Source: Lutibacter sp. A64 (GTDB lineage: Bacteria > Bacteroidota > Bacteroidia > Flavobacteriales > Flavobacteriaceae). From it: a DNA stretch of 64,000 nucleotides. This document shows, piece by piece, positions 46,601-50,456 of the stretch. The position numbers were made by a program, and so were the translations under genes. Under the pieces are notes generated by a model that worked only from the letters and a program-made list of their open reading frames with translations, was not told where the DNA came from and searched no databases. The DNA lies in assembly GCF_022429565.1 (NCBI RefSeq), contig NZ_CP092487.1, positions 3,490,001 to 3,554,000 on the forward strand, given 5' to 3'. Positions within the stretch are counted from its first letter, which is position 1. Each line of letters opens with the position of its first letter.

Positions 46601-48399
46601 GTACAGGAACCTTTAATTTTGAAATTCAAACGATAGGAAATTCAAATTGTAGTGCAATTTTACCAATTCAAATTGAAAATTTATATGCAGCTGTAAATGC
46701 TGTGTTGGCTACAAATAGTGGTTCAGAAAATCAAACTTTATGTTCGTTTAACAATTCAATAGAAGATATTGTTTATACTATTACAGGAACTATTCCAGAT
46801 CCAAGTATTATTACTGTTGCTGGCTTACCAAATGGAGTAAGTTATACAAAAACTACAACTACCACAGGAATGATAGTAACCATAAGTGGACAAGCAACTG
46901 AAACAGGTGTTTACGATTATGAGTTGGTATATGATAATTGTGGAGCAATTAAAACAGGTACAATAGAAGTTTCTTCGCCTATTTCAATAAATAGCTCGGT
47001 AACTCAAATATCTTGTACTGGTACAGATGCAGAGATAAGCGTTGAAATTTTTGGAGGTGTTCCTTATATTGATGCAAGCGGACAACCATTCTATAATGTA
47101 TCTTGGGAAGGTCCAAACGGATTTAAACAAAACCAAACAACTATTACTGGTCTTGAGCCTGGAAGTTATACTATTACAGTTAAAGATGCTTTAGGTTGTA
47201 ACGCACAATCTGAAACCTTTACAATTGAATCTTTAGAACCTTTATATGTTGAATTGTTAAGTATTACAGATATAACAGGCTGTGATGCTACTTTAGGCTG
47301 TGCTAATTTAGATTATGTAGGAGGAACAGGAATTTATACCTCTTTCTTATTAGAATATAAAAACCCTCAAAATCAGGTTTGGAAATCAATAACACCTAAA
47401 AATAATAACTACTATAATATTTGCGATTTAGAAGCAGGTTTGTATAGAGTTACAGTAACAGATAGCGGAGGTTGTGAAACAGAACCATTTACATTTACTA
47501 TTGAAAATGGTAGTGAATTTGCAATCGAAAATTTAGTGTTTGATCAAGATTTATGTAGTGGAGAAACAGGCGTAATTTTAATGGAAGTAACTTCTAAAGA
47601 TTCAGACCTTATATTTACGTATAATGGCGCTGCAGTTACAGTAGAAGACCTTGGAAATAATTTCTATGAGCTTCAAATTAGTGCAGGACTTGTAACTACA
47701 GGAGTTGTAACCGTAACTAACTCAGATGGATGTTCGCTTTCTAGAGATATTACCTTAGAAACAATGGAACCTAATTTTGAATTTACTTCTATTGAATTTG
47801 AAAACTTTGGGTACTATGAAGTTAATTCAAGTATTGAGTTTACAAATTTAAATTTTGCAAATTCAACAATTTATAACCCTAATGTTTATACGTACGTAGA
47901 ATGGGATTTTGATGATAATACGCCGTTTAAAACATTTTATTATCCAGATGATTTAGTTCCAAATGAAAATGATGAAAATATAGAAACTGTTTTCCATACA
48001 TATACAACAGACGGAATTTATGATGTTACCCTTACACTTTATAACAGTGCTGGCTGTGCCACATCTATAACCAAAACTATTATTGTAGGTAAAGGTGCAT
48101 CGGTAATATTACCAACTGTATTTTCACCAAATGGTGATGGAGTAAATGATATGTACAGACCATTGTTTAGAGGTATTACAGAAATATCAATGTATGTTTA
48201 TGATAGTTGGGGGAACCTAGCTTATGAGTTTACATCAGATGATGCAACAGCTCTTCAAAACGATGCTAATTGGGGGTGGGATGGTATTGAACCGGTAAAT
48301 TCGGAACCTAAAAACGGTAATTATAGGTGTTATATAGTTGCTAAAACGTTAGATAACAAGGTTATTGAAAAGAGTGTTAGATTCTTAATAATACAATAA
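22645..48399 (+). CDS. Giant T9SS-secreted surface adhesin (8,584 residues) with type B C-terminal sorting domain
   Basis: This single frame encodes a protein of roughly 0.85-0.9 MDa. Residues 1-35 form a signal peptide. An Ig domain (about 80-170, with DAGDYYCEV) and further Ig-like domains follow. About 26 units of roughly 93 residues span about 1283-3690, each with a TICEG-like start, a WTSSGTGTF core and a VTLTLTA end. Alternating PKD-like domains cover about 3693-5670 and Ig/He_PIG-like blocks (ISGTPTEAGTF) about 5673-8110. Then come a SprB-like repeat (8113-8197), a PKD domain (about 8415-8482) and the gliding-type CTD with VFSPNGDGVND (8485-8584). Cysteines recur about twice per domain. 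The CTD and the PorP/SprF gene 30 bases downstream indicate export and display by T9SS. An adhesin or gliding role is inferred. Confidence 0.93.
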   Translation: MLTKPLIKSIKSRVFLFAFSFLVLSSYASVYSNNVSTSNNELGPVLGGKSATKHKAIFDGFNDVFSPIDGVKTVLTPVITVQPLANQTVCAGEGITLTVNATTTNGPLLYQWYRGVNSSGAALSDVGNISGSNSTTLTITGATPTDAGDYYCEVTDSFDNSTAGVLATITISNPTISINPPANTTVCELDPVTLTTTSSAGTVTWDNGITEGVEFFATATTTYTATIKDANGCENTDAVTITVNALPNTPTTARIHPDCTTPTGTVQFSGLPTTSGNWTISYGGTGVNGSDSTYPYTGLAPGNYNFTVSNGSGCTISLPNITIDAAPPVPTAPVVGVPTQTTCTVATGSIPLTGLPATGNWILNITGVTTPTYTYSSSGVSYTVPNLAPDTYTFSVTNSDGCTSPISSTATINNQPTIAAPAVQTITQPTCSTPFGSVIFNSLPSGNYTITRNPGGVIISNINTDVNIPTGSYTYTVTDANGCISNSTNVTINAQPATPTPLTASAQDFTGTGYTISDLVTSTPTAGATVNWYNTPSGGSALPVLTGLTTGTYYVSQSLSGCESARTPVTVNVYPNAIGGSVTGGTTVCYNSSASLVLTGHTGTVQNWESSPVADFSSGNTNIASTSTTYTSTNNTTSSYYRAVLSSGGSIDYSNPAYIQVDEASDGGIIAPTNFNVCQNDVSLGTITLSGQIGNIIRWESSTDTVNWSTIANTTNLLNYTGLTQTTYYRAVVQNGVCAPAYSPISTITVNPLPSILNIVDENHCYGENLTFGYPIGTTPSNLDYEWTSSAGLSDSTSELNITVTQTEDYTLTITNTSGCTVSEDFTITLLPNPTATVAADATICEGDAISIGAAPVAGSAYNWTSSPAGFSSSVSNPNVTPSVTTTYTLVETSGSGSCTETNSVTITVDPTPIINITGSPNITICETATNHFIGASITNPYATYNWEVLPANAGDLYNQLATGVEFTPSATGINNGFATVRLNVTDNCGTTTYQDILVNIDRQPTAVVSGGGAVCNTTPITLSAVGSQFATGYIWSKPSGISGTLVPNGTGTTATYTPSTADVLNAATLNPITFTLVTTSGGSCAQSAPVTVDVTIIEPPIVSTIAATTICEDGNFTPDIANVTITNAASFAWTHNGDGHFTNINSETPTYIPGVNDKINGTVTLTLTAYGNSPCSFETSETILTIEKNPVIDPIADAIVCASPITPLNLSATIQNPGTILWTSSGTGSFNGTENSATPIFTPSTADLNTNITFTVTVQPTSSCGTVAKEIFIYTINEEPTVNAGGDDTICESQPTYQLNGTVNNAISQLWTSSGSGSFDNDTSKYPIYTFSPSDIVTGSVTFTLSGSQTSCGSITDDVTITLERNPTVSVGGPYEICQGESITLSGNVNHTSDYEWSRSSGSGTFVGINTLNPTYTSTGSETGLITFTLTAEPDSSSECATPSFVTTQLKIVPNPTADAGAPGQICEGDSFSITTASATDYAGSSGSTGLLWTSSGDGSFTGGNTLTPTYNPGATDNNNGSVILTLTASNTNAPCFNDAVDQMTLTINKIPTVNVINSSIDVCTDTAPFEITGVTALDYDTLEWTTSGSGTFTPSPNPLNTTTAIFYNPSVTDITSGSVVLTLEAARDPLNCNSSTTNTVILNFVEDPIVDAGPATATICEGTSYTTLSASANHYSNVTWTSTGTGTWGGTQNDVSNAQYTPSIADIGLGSVTLTLTATGLAPCFETITDAIVLNLEPLPIITTAGTATVCASETSFAIAGTSIANNYEPVTLGDWTSTGTGSFTTSGDPLNPIYTPTAADIASGNVTLTLTVTPKAPCLAPQSEDITLTFIPEPIANAGGNLSQCETPFQIITATATAGTYSGLVWTTSGTGTFAGGITNIINPTYIPSTADISAGSVDLTLTANPVSPCAAPYSETITVSIAKLPEITVANQAPICEDATNVQVLGTSITDTLSFIYTSTTGTIINNETTLNPTVTPSATDIALGYIALTIEAEPTGTCGTTPVTEIVTIPIERNPVVNAGTPQNICEGETITTSNATVSFVDIAGGNLVWTNNGGDGIFITSANAVVTTYQPGPTEIDNGQVNLTLTGTATSPCAATAIANVTHTIVKNPTLKVSPASVDICEDATYQVQPGQVTITDFSNVASVVWSATSPGTIAQGNPLDLEPVFTPSITDINNGYSDLTITVTPIGNCAGNILTKTIRVNISKNATIDATQTNYTFCEGTNKQLEAIFTNEDASTYNWQIISGTGSISVNNIATPEYIPASDSDTVVIRVSVAGNSPCANIVSKEFTINKVQTPEVTLATNAVTVCSSETSIDLNAVTVTNTTANTTYQWTSSSSSATFSNPNNPISNYTFSSADKTNGTVTLRLTATSDATCALEDYDEIVITIIDAPEVTITNPTSEICEGTSFAVNSIATTANASSYLWEPIGASDGTFSNANDLTLAEYIPGANDILNGSFTIQLTASGATTCTPATATTTVNIIANPTVDVGLENRTSCASEPFVITGVTGQDYDSLLWTSTSGTPGTFSNNGILNPTYTPSATEIASGLPIVLRLTANPKTPCATPVFDDITLNLAPEQIVDAGADMSICEGEDIILNGSATNASSVYWTTSSTGATFSTTENTSYTPSTLDLNNGTVTLTLHAVSDTNCVEVVDAVVVTILKKPTANAGGSVTICEGASYTLLASEATATNASSILWTVSGGGTITAGTETTLTPEFIPAVGQTGNVTLTLTAYANTTCGTANDVISTKTITIIPSPEVSIPSTSTICQGESLTITAAEAIASNYASLLWTSSNGLGTFSPLNAAATTYTPDPTQTGTVTLTLTAIALDGSCTDVSEDLDLTIAPSVQVEAGTGTAICEDETYIISDASILNGNGVFNWSITGPATITAGTETTLTPEIVPNVGASGIVTVTLEASGPASCPAPVSDTVSITINPLPVVDAGLPIEACEGITEIPLNGIASNGVTYTWTHTGAGTIQATTDPLQPKYIPAAADYTNPTGVTTINVYLEATGAGSCGNINDSTTITLYANPTVNAGADISACEGGTVTLSGATATNYSAVTWSGGTGTFDYSSSAINPTYTLGSGDTGTVTLTMSATPNVACATGPITDEVVINVTQLPTITTTQNEFTFCAETFTLPDVVTITNSTNYTWSNTTVVSNKSVPVNATTETPSITPTVDEINNGFILLTLIAQPTTPCVGTAEETIKINLNAAPIIDAGTLVSVCSDTNPIALNFGASVSPNTTTYNWTTDGTGTILPSTVNSLVPQYTPGINETGIVTFTLHATNPSPCVGETTDTVTLDITPLPTVNAGSDATICEGSSFNITDADALYYTSIQWTASYDIAGASPATGTFNPLSANTINPTYTPSVDDITAGQVYLTLKASNSCGITSDYMKLTIEPGVGVFAGNNTTLCEGESYALFDATADNAAGGVVWTSAQNSNGTSVPSYIGGTFSSTTDTNPTYTPSVDDVNQGYVYLILTGSGAGTCSVDNSFMRIDIAKKPSITVTDASICVDTPSITLNSSANNYKTIEWSIYSGPGTLSNKYSETPTFTSGLASTITAVQTTVARAVLTPNDGCPSSETIIQDLIITIQPLPTVEAGDNGAVCYISGQPISLFTINNTNVLNASSQNWSTSGIGSFTAGTPTNYQSLANNCPGTEDLTLTANGVGACSSSTVSDVVTLNINCEAPDLGTITSSASTTLCAGTTGVVYQVPANPSVTTYNWSVPTGATIVSQSDNIITVDYGASAINGNVAVYASNSCGNGSISTLGITLEPVPVATTIVGATTVCAGETGVTYTAGVIPNATSYTWTLPAGVSLVSGATTNEITVNFTLTAVDGDIIVQANNACGSGVASVLPVTVIAPPTLTNTTTTPICSGDTFTHPLVSTPGVTFTWDRPVQSGIDGSASDSGDITDVLVNTTASVQNAIYTVTLTSTEGCIATETISVAINPAPQLTNAPALTEICSGDTFDFSPTSSTSGTVLWSRATIVGIAELGSNNNNTPISETLTNTTDALITVDYEITLPATGNGCTDTVIVSVDVNPTPSDAGVISSTDTTVCAETSGYTYSVPAIPNATSYVWTVPAGATIVSGATTNTITVDFSASAVSGNIEVYGTNTCGDGASSALPITVIAPPTLSNIPSVLDEICSGDAYGYTPLSATATSFDWVVNPTSGITVNTANGSGAISGALENTTSSPITVTYAYTLTTAEGCTNTEDVQVVVNPLPVLDNLATAPTEICSGASFDFDPTSDPIGTVTWSRTKIAGITELGSNNNTSGIHEILTNTTTNIITVVYDLEIISNGCTTNTTVSVDVLPIPGTPGAITGDTIVCEGVNGNYSVPAIDGATSYNWTFNDGTNTTVITTTTNTLNFGPITTSGTLTVQGENTCGTGVVSAAINITVIAPPTLSNLPSVLDEICSGDAYGYTPLSATATSFDWTVNPTSGITVNTANGSGAILGALENTTSSPITVTYTYTLTTAEGCTNTEDVQVVVNPLPVLNNLATAPTEICSGDTYAYNPSSIPGGTINWSRNYTSGITEIPASGTGAISETLTNTTTNIITVVYDLEIISNGCTTNTTVSVDVLPIPGTPDAITGDGIVCEGANGNYSVTAIEAATSYNWTYSDGTNTTVITTATNTLNYGPITNSGTLTVQGENACGTGVVSAAFNITVIVPPTLSNAPSAAEVCSGELFSYTPASLQGIQFEWERSLVSGISNSAVTAINGAINETLINTTSTPITVTYTYTITTIDGCTNTESFDVLVQPSPVLNSGTPAAICSGDYFIYNPTSEPVASTINWSVVNSSDFIATGSGTGSGPINQQLTNLTNGVVTVVYNLEIIANGCTSNTTISVDVNPLPDAAGTIIGDNNICAGSAGNTYTVPLIANATSYLWTLPDGSTYSTSGNTLVTSFGSSAMSGNLTVQGINACGNGAVSNPYYINIITPPTLSNIPTSAAICSDIQFNYTPASSSAVNYNWVRNFVPGISPATSLGSNAINEVLTNTTNSPITVTYTYTLETSEGCTNTSTQDVQVTVNPSPILTAAAPVSICSGDSFTYTLSSNIPTATFTWKRAATGTISESSSTGTGDINETSLTNLTENVVTVIYDVTIDDGTCTTDTTVSVDVAPIPGDGKDISGPNTVCAGETGVVYTTQEITNAVDYLWTLPDGSEVTTSSSTITINFAATATTGSLTVQGVNACGKGISSNPYTITVVQQPTLSSSLTPPAVCSGELFHYEATSANTTTTFEWERIAQPNIANAAGFGFNTINEVLINTTDVPVPVDYEVTLTTTDGCSNTQTVTVIVNPLPSLDLVVTDAPGSVCSGVSFSFTPQTKAVPVTTGAISWVRNGVTGINGSSSSSGSGTINETLTNSTNNTITVEYIITLPGTTANGCTSTEIIEVDVDPVPAEAGVITGPTEVCAGSTGHVYSVASITNALEYVWTLPNGSVVTTNSNTITIDYNVSATDGSLSVEGKNDCGNGIPSVLPITVIAPPVLSSSLTYEVCSNTTFNYTPTSSTGTTFSWTRSANPNIQNPANNGTGAINETLINTSNNDVLVDYEYTITTDIGCTNTEIITVTVHPSPSLDFTVLPTSDICSGEVFTYTPVLNSTPATTGPVIWTRVDIAGITSSGVNTGSGTITETLTNSTSNTIAVTYQLELPATTPQGCTATENIVVNVYPSPIATIGGGGNACLNSTDNLITFTGANGVAPYTFEYTVNGSTLNTITTVGNNNSVQVTSSSSIIGSYSYELQRIIDANGCETDLSSAPLTATIDVIAAPTLIITNPLPICENATADLTDTAITAGSDTNITLSYWTDATGTNPYYTPEAATPGIYYIKAINNTTGCSSIEPVEVIGVPTPEIIVNSLTICEGDVATIAVSPKNSGDTYLAGTFGNTYTYSWDTASLGTSPGNVATFTTPTTLTAGTYNYSVTITSVERPTCISETVYGTLTVNPLPTATISGPTAPVCVDEQATLTFTGSLGTAPYTFEYNIDGGTVKTVTSVGPATTITVDTSISGTFNYNLISVTDGSSTACTQSLTGVSYTLEVAPPPSLTIVNPDPICENDTVDLETTISPLNSGLTYTYWTNIDASIAVTTPHAVASGTYYIKAEDTNGCTTIEEVVVQANPLPEVTVNSATICEGDLATITAIPNINGNYNYNWSVPSGASSPGNIATFNTDVAGTYTVFITEANAPYCESAVATSTVTVNPLPNAAISTSANEVCMGTPVSITFTGSNSTDTYEFEYTDPTGATQTIVSIGNTAVVNVPTDVAGVYTYTLISVADSSTACSQAQSESVTVTVRDVPTVDAGADITVCAGEELTLTATGTASSYVWNNGVVDGVPFIPALSTTYTVTGTDPFGCENTDEITVTIAPAITGTIKTPYDFEICKDATPPTITFVGANGTAPYTFTYEISSALLGTPVTGTITSIGNEANLVPELPTSTADSFTITLINVEDAGSCNNGNLIAPNQAFVNVLDAGINPLNLIEVSQIVCENEPIVDVVFEINGSPQNAYVDDLPAGVTSDYIPGATLGSPGILTISGTPNEAGIFNYTVVVSGSLVGCDATFPGTLTINETGKLSLQIPGSDTQLVCNNTPISNITYDIEGGATGATVVFSPSTPAGISYSVTNNTVVISGTPTETGVFTYTVETFSSDNSCDQTTETGTITSTESEINVVSGTPDQTVCFGTAIETITYSISTEPSTATQAALVLNGTLPKGVTFDSLTGILSGIPTESGTFSYSIDSSIGCAVAYTGEIIVNPLPEVTVNSATICEGDLATITATPSTSDYYNYTWTVPVGATPPGNVATFDTDIAGNYTVYITEVNAPNCESAVATSTVIVNPLPSATITTSDTEVCMDTLVTITLTGSNSTDTYMFEYTDPTGATQTIASTGNTAEINVPTATAGVYTYTLVSVEDSSTACNQVQSDSVTVTVREAPTVDAGADITVCAGEELTLTASGTASSYVWSNGVVDGVPFTPTISTTYTVTGTDSFGCENTDEITVTIAPAITGTIKTPYDFELCKDATAPTITFVGANGTAPYTFTYEISSDLLSTPIIGSVTSTGNEADLVPELPTSTAGSFTVTLLSVSDDKGCYNEDIVAPNQAFIKILDAGIEPLNLTEVNQKVCENEPIVDVIFEINGSPQDAYVDDLPNGVTSEYDSTTGILTISGTPTEAGTFDYTVVVSGSLIGCDATFPGTLTINETGKLNLQIPDSDNQLVCNNTPITNITYNLEGGATGATVVFSPNAPAGISYTVSGSSVIISGTPTETGVFTYTVETFSTDNSCNQAIETGTITITENEISVVSGTPNQTVCIDTAIDAITYNITTVPSTAAAASLVLYGTLPEGVTFDTETGILSGIPTEGGTFSYSIEASTGCATPISGEIVVNTNLPVVLIENGLDTIEVCEGSEISLTATGADSYEWYQLNSAGVPISLATTDVYTYSPTANQTLYVVGTLTDGCSSTAQINVTLKPAITATITGLNTFEICKDETAPSIIFTGANGIAPYTFTYTINGITNTVSTISNSDSAVITVSTDIAGSFDIQLINVEDSGSTNCNPPTLLEPTSAVVSVTDSSVYPVAGAEIYQTICEGETISNISFNIQGDATNAYVEGLPSGVTSSFTGNVLTISGTPTVTGNYTYTVVSSGLSASCNSTFSGSIDINENNKITALNEAIVNQAVCPSESIVPILFELSGGATGVNVTGLPSGIIWNIDSGIVTISGTNNAAVGDYTYSIETQGTCSSTSTTGVIAITAPDSLALTNGSTDEVVCVNSSLTSTIQYQGTAGLTLQLNGVLPPGVSFNADPATGSAIISGTPTLVGTYNYSISSDSNCSEVIEGSIVVEDNAYINLSSGAINQVICVGSPIETLRYKLPLSVLQSDVTFTTPLPTGINYIVKDGELIISGTPTNALPETTFEITVNSLCGSTSTTFKLTIEETPEITLVAGSGVITQSVCQNQSIEPIQFTVSPIGTTIDLSLLPSYITATEINASTGLWELTGAPLSTGTFNFEIQTIGNSNCSAILPIQIENLYAAVNAVLATNSGSENQTLCSFNNSIEDIVYTITGTIPDPSIITVAGLPNGVSYTKTTTTTGMIVTISGQATETGVYDYELVYDNCGAIKTGTIEVSSPISINSSVTQISCTGTDAEISVEIFGGVPYIDASGQPFYNVSWEGPNGFKQNQTTITGLEPGSYTITVKDALGCNAQSETFTIESLEPLYVELLSITDITGCDATLGCANLDYVGGTGIYTSFLLEYKNPQNQVWKSITPKNNNYYNICDLEAGLYRVTVTDSGGCETEPFTFTIENGSEFAIENLVFDQDLCSGETGVILMEVTSKDSDLIFTYNGAAVTVEDLGNNFYELQISAGLVTTGVVTVTNSDGCSLSRDITLETMEPNFEFTSIEFENFGYYEVNSSIEFTNLNFANSTIYNPNVYTYVEWDFDDNTPFKTFYYPDDLVPNENDENIETVFHTYTTDGIYDVTLTLYNSAGCATSITKTIIVGKGASVILPTVFSPNGDGVNDMYRPLFRGITEISMYVYDSWGNLAYEFTSDDATALQNDANWGWDGIEPVNSEPKNGNYRCYIVAKTLDNKVIEKSVRFLIIQ
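26491..33714 (+). repeat. Array of about 26 related domain repeats (type A)
   Basis: Within the giant gene, units of about 280 bases each encode roughly 93 residues. The shared pattern is an NAGxDxTICEG-like start, a W-T-x-S-G-x-G-T-F core, a P-x-Y-T-P-S turn and a V-T-L-T-L-T-A end with a late cysteine. My count by eye of the cysteine motifs is 26. The units are diverged at the DNA level. Confidence 0.8.
33721..39654 (+). repeat. Array of alternating PKD-like domains (type B)
   Basis: Two domain types alternate. One has VCAGETGVTY and SYTWTLPAGA and ends ANNACGSG. The other has APPTLSN, ICSGDTF and NTTSSPITVTY and ends EGCTNTE. Together they repeat about every 270 residues. The array includes the near-identical 807-base duplication. 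Confidence 0.75.
35041..36654 (+). repeat. 807-base tandem duplication inside the giant gene
   Basis: Copy 1 (35041-35847) and copy 2 (35848-36654) are in frame (269 codons). The first 330 bases of each differ at only about a dozen positions by eye, and the last third is also very close. The middle domain (about 35370-35500 versus 36177-36300) is clearly diverged, so the copies are mosaics. Confidence 0.85.
40990..44762 (+). repeat. 1,893-base tandem duplication inside the giant gene
   Basis: The block starting NPLPEVTVNSATICEGDL at 40990 recurs at 42883, an in-frame offset of 631 codons, and copy 2 runs to about 44762. Each block contains several Ig-like and He_PIG-like domains in the same order. 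Long stretches are nearly identical, and one loop is seven residues shorter in copy 2. Confidence 0.85.
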
Positions 48400-48429
48400 T
48401 TATTTCTTAAATAAATAATAAAGACACTA

Positions 48430-49443
48430 ATGATGAATAAATATATATACAGTATTATAGCTATCTTCTATATTAGTACAACTATGTATAGTCAAGAATA
48501 TATATACTCAAATCAAAATAAACTATTAGGAAGTTTAAACCCTAGTTTTTATGGTTTTGATGAAGTGCCACATGTAGGGGTTTCATATGGAACTCAAAAA
48601 GTTTTAAATAACGATAGTAATATAGAAAATAGCTATGCTTTTGGTTCAACCTTTTTTGAAGATTATAACTTTTCATTAGCTTTAGATGTAAACCTTTTTA
48701 AAATTTCATCACTTGGATATACAGGTACTCAAGCTAATTTGCACTATATCTATAAAACTAATTTAACCTATGAGTGGGTTTTAAATACATCACTTTCTTT
48801 AGGATATGGAAATAATAAATTAGACTTTTCGTCATTAGTTTTTGAAGATCAGATTAATATTTTAACAGGTAATATTTCAGGTTTTTCCATAGATCCTGTA
48901 AATGCAAATAATAGGGTAAGTTTTTTTGATTTAGGAGCAGGTGCACATATACACAATAGTAGAAATATGTTTTTTGGATTAAATCTAAAACATTTAAACC
49001 AGCCCAATATTTCTTTAAATGATGAAGCCGATGATAATAAAGAACTTTTAATTTCTTTACAAGCTGGTTACGAAATAGATTTAAATCCGTTTAGAAGAGA
49101 TTTTTTACCGAGAAATTCATTTTTGTTTTTGTATGGGTCAATGACTAAACAAGGTATAAAATCTAGGTTTGATTTCTACCAAGAAGCTATTTTTGATGAT
49201 TTTTCACTGGGTATAAATCAACATGTTAATAATTATGAAGGCGCTTCATTAACATCTTTTGGTACATCAGCAAGTATTTTTCTAGATCAAATGGAAATTG
49301 GTGCTAATTATTCTTTTGAAATAAGTAGTAAAAAATTAACAGGTATGCCGTATAATTATTTTGAAATATTTATTTCTTTTGATTTCTTTGAATTAAGGCA
49401 ACGAAGAAGAGGAAATAATAGTAGGTTTTATAGTTTTTATTAA
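48430..49443 (+). CDS. PorP/SprF family T9SS membrane protein, partner of the giant adhesin
   Basis: The 337-residue outer-membrane protein has a signal peptide ending near TMYSQ. The early NQNKLLGSLNPSFYGFDEVPH contains the N-P-S/A-x-x-G-like segment of the PorP/SprF family. Beta-strands follow, with HNSRNMFFGLNLKHLNQPN in the middle, and the protein ends in a basic, aromatic tail (RRRGNNSRFYSFY). It begins 30 bases after the giant adhesin stop codon and is surely cotranscribed. SprF is required for secretion of its adjacent adhesin SprB in Flavobacterium johnsoniae, so a matching role here is likely. Confidence 0.88.
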   Translation: MMNKYIYSIIAIFYISTTMYSQEYIYSNQNKLLGSLNPSFYGFDEVPHVGVSYGTQKVLNNDSNIENSYAFGSTFFEDYNFSLALDVNLFKISSLGYTGTQANLHYIYKTNLTYEWVLNTSLSLGYGNNKLDFSSLVFEDQINILTGNISGFSIDPVNANNRVSFFDLGAGAHIHNSRNMFFGLNLKHLNQPNISLNDEADDNKELLISLQAGYEIDLNPFRRDFLPRNSFLFLYGSMTKQGIKSRFDFYQEAIFDDFSLGINQHVNNYEGASLTSFGTSASIFLDQMEIGANYSFEISSKKLTGMPYNYFEIFISFDFFELRQRRRGNNSRFYSFY

Positions 49444-49512
49444 ACCTAATTTTACAAAAAAGTTTATAACTTTATAAAATAAATTAAAGATATTAGACTT
49501 TAATTGACAATA

Positions 49513-50283
49513 TTAAAATGAAGTAATTGTGTTTACCTGGGTAAATTTAGCTAGTATAGTTTTATTTCCATTTGTATAGAAAAGATGTGTCGGTGCTGTA
49601 GAATTTGTATTTAATAAGTTGTTTTTATTTAATACTGCTTTTGTTTGTTTAGCAACGGCTTTTCCAGAATCTATAATGTTTACGTTAGACCCAATTATTT
49701 TTTTTATTTCTGGAATTAAGTAAGGGTAATGTGTACAGCCTAAAACTAAATGGTCTATATTAAATTTAAGCATGGGTTTTAAATAGGTTTCAAGTAATTG
49801 AATAATTTCTGGTGCATTTAATTTACCAGCTTCAATTAATGGAACTAAACCAGAGCCTTCCTGTTCTATTATGTTTAATTTACTAGTATATTCTTTTGCT
49901 GTTTTTTCAAATAATTTACTAGATAAAGTTCCTTTTGTAGCTAAGATACCAATAGCACCAGTTTTGCTATACAAAGCAGCTGGCTTTATAGCAGGTTCTA
50001 TGCCTATAAATGGAATATTATAGTGTTTTCTTAAATAATCTATAGCATTTGTAGTTGCAGTGTTACAAGCAATAATAATTAGCTTACAGCCTTTAGAAAT
50101 AAGTAGTTCTGTATTTTTTATAGCTAAAGCAATAATTTTTTCAGAAGGTTTTTCTCCATAAGGAGCATTTTTACTATCGGCTATATAAATAGTATTTTCA
50201 TAGGGCAATAAGGTTACAACTTCTTTCCAAATTGAAGTGCCACCAATACCCGAATCAAATAAGCCAATAGGTTGTTTATTCAC
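49513..50283 (-). CDS. murI: Glutamate racemase
   Basis: MurI makes D-glutamate for peptidoglycan. The 256-residue protein begins PIGLFDSGIGGTSIWKEV, the substrate-binding N-terminus. It carries the two catalytic cysteine motifs, IACNTATTNA and LGCTHYPYL, at the expected spacing. The length is normal. It lies downstream of the ompH genes on the same strand but is separated from them by palindromic repeat copy 3, so it may need its own promoter. Confidence 0.96.
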   Translation of the reverse strand: MNKQPIGLFDSGIGGTSIWKEVVTLLPYENTIYIADSKNAPYGEKPSEKIIALAIKNTELLISKGCKLIIIACNTATTNAIDYLRKHYNIPFIGIEPAIKPAALYSKTGAIGILATKGTLSSKLFEKTAKEYTSKLNIIEQEGSGLVPLIEAGKLNAPEIIQLLETYLKPMLKFNIDHLVLGCTHYPYLIPEIKKIIGSNVNIIDSGKAVAKQTKAVLNKNNLLNTNSTAPTHLFYTNGNKTILAKFTQVNTITSF

Positions 50284-50327
50284 ATTAAAAATCTTTTAGA
50301 TGAAATGAATTCTAAATGTACAAAAAA

Positions 50328-50434
50328 GCTGTCTAAAAAGTGAAATTTTCGTCTGCCTGTATGTATTCAGGTCTCAGTATAATGAGTTTCTGAACCAGGT
50401 TCAGAATGACGTATTTCAAATCTTTCTAGACAGC
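50328..50434. repeat. Palindromic intergenic repeat, copy 3
   Basis: A 107-base element with imperfect inverted ends, GCTGTCTAAAAAGTGAAAT and ATTTCAAATCTTTCTAGACAGC-like. Its interior contains CTGAACCAGGTTCAG, itself palindromic, followed by AATGACG. It begins 23 bases past the stop codon of the minus-strand ompH gene and ends in a T-run on that strand. Confidence 0.75.
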
Positions 50435-50456
50435 CTATTAATTTATAGGTGATTTT

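Noticed and set aside
22645-48399. Many antisense open frames of 60-110 codons inside the giant gene
   Set aside because: They arise from the repetitive Thr/Ala/Val codon pattern of the sense strand, recur in the same relative position in repeats, and show no start signals or known domains.
22645-48399. The giant gene as a nonribosomal peptide or polyketide synthase
   Set aside because: There are no adenylation, condensation or ketosynthase motifs; the sequence is Thr/Ser/Gly-rich with Ig/PKD-like domains, a signal peptide and a T9SS sorting domain.
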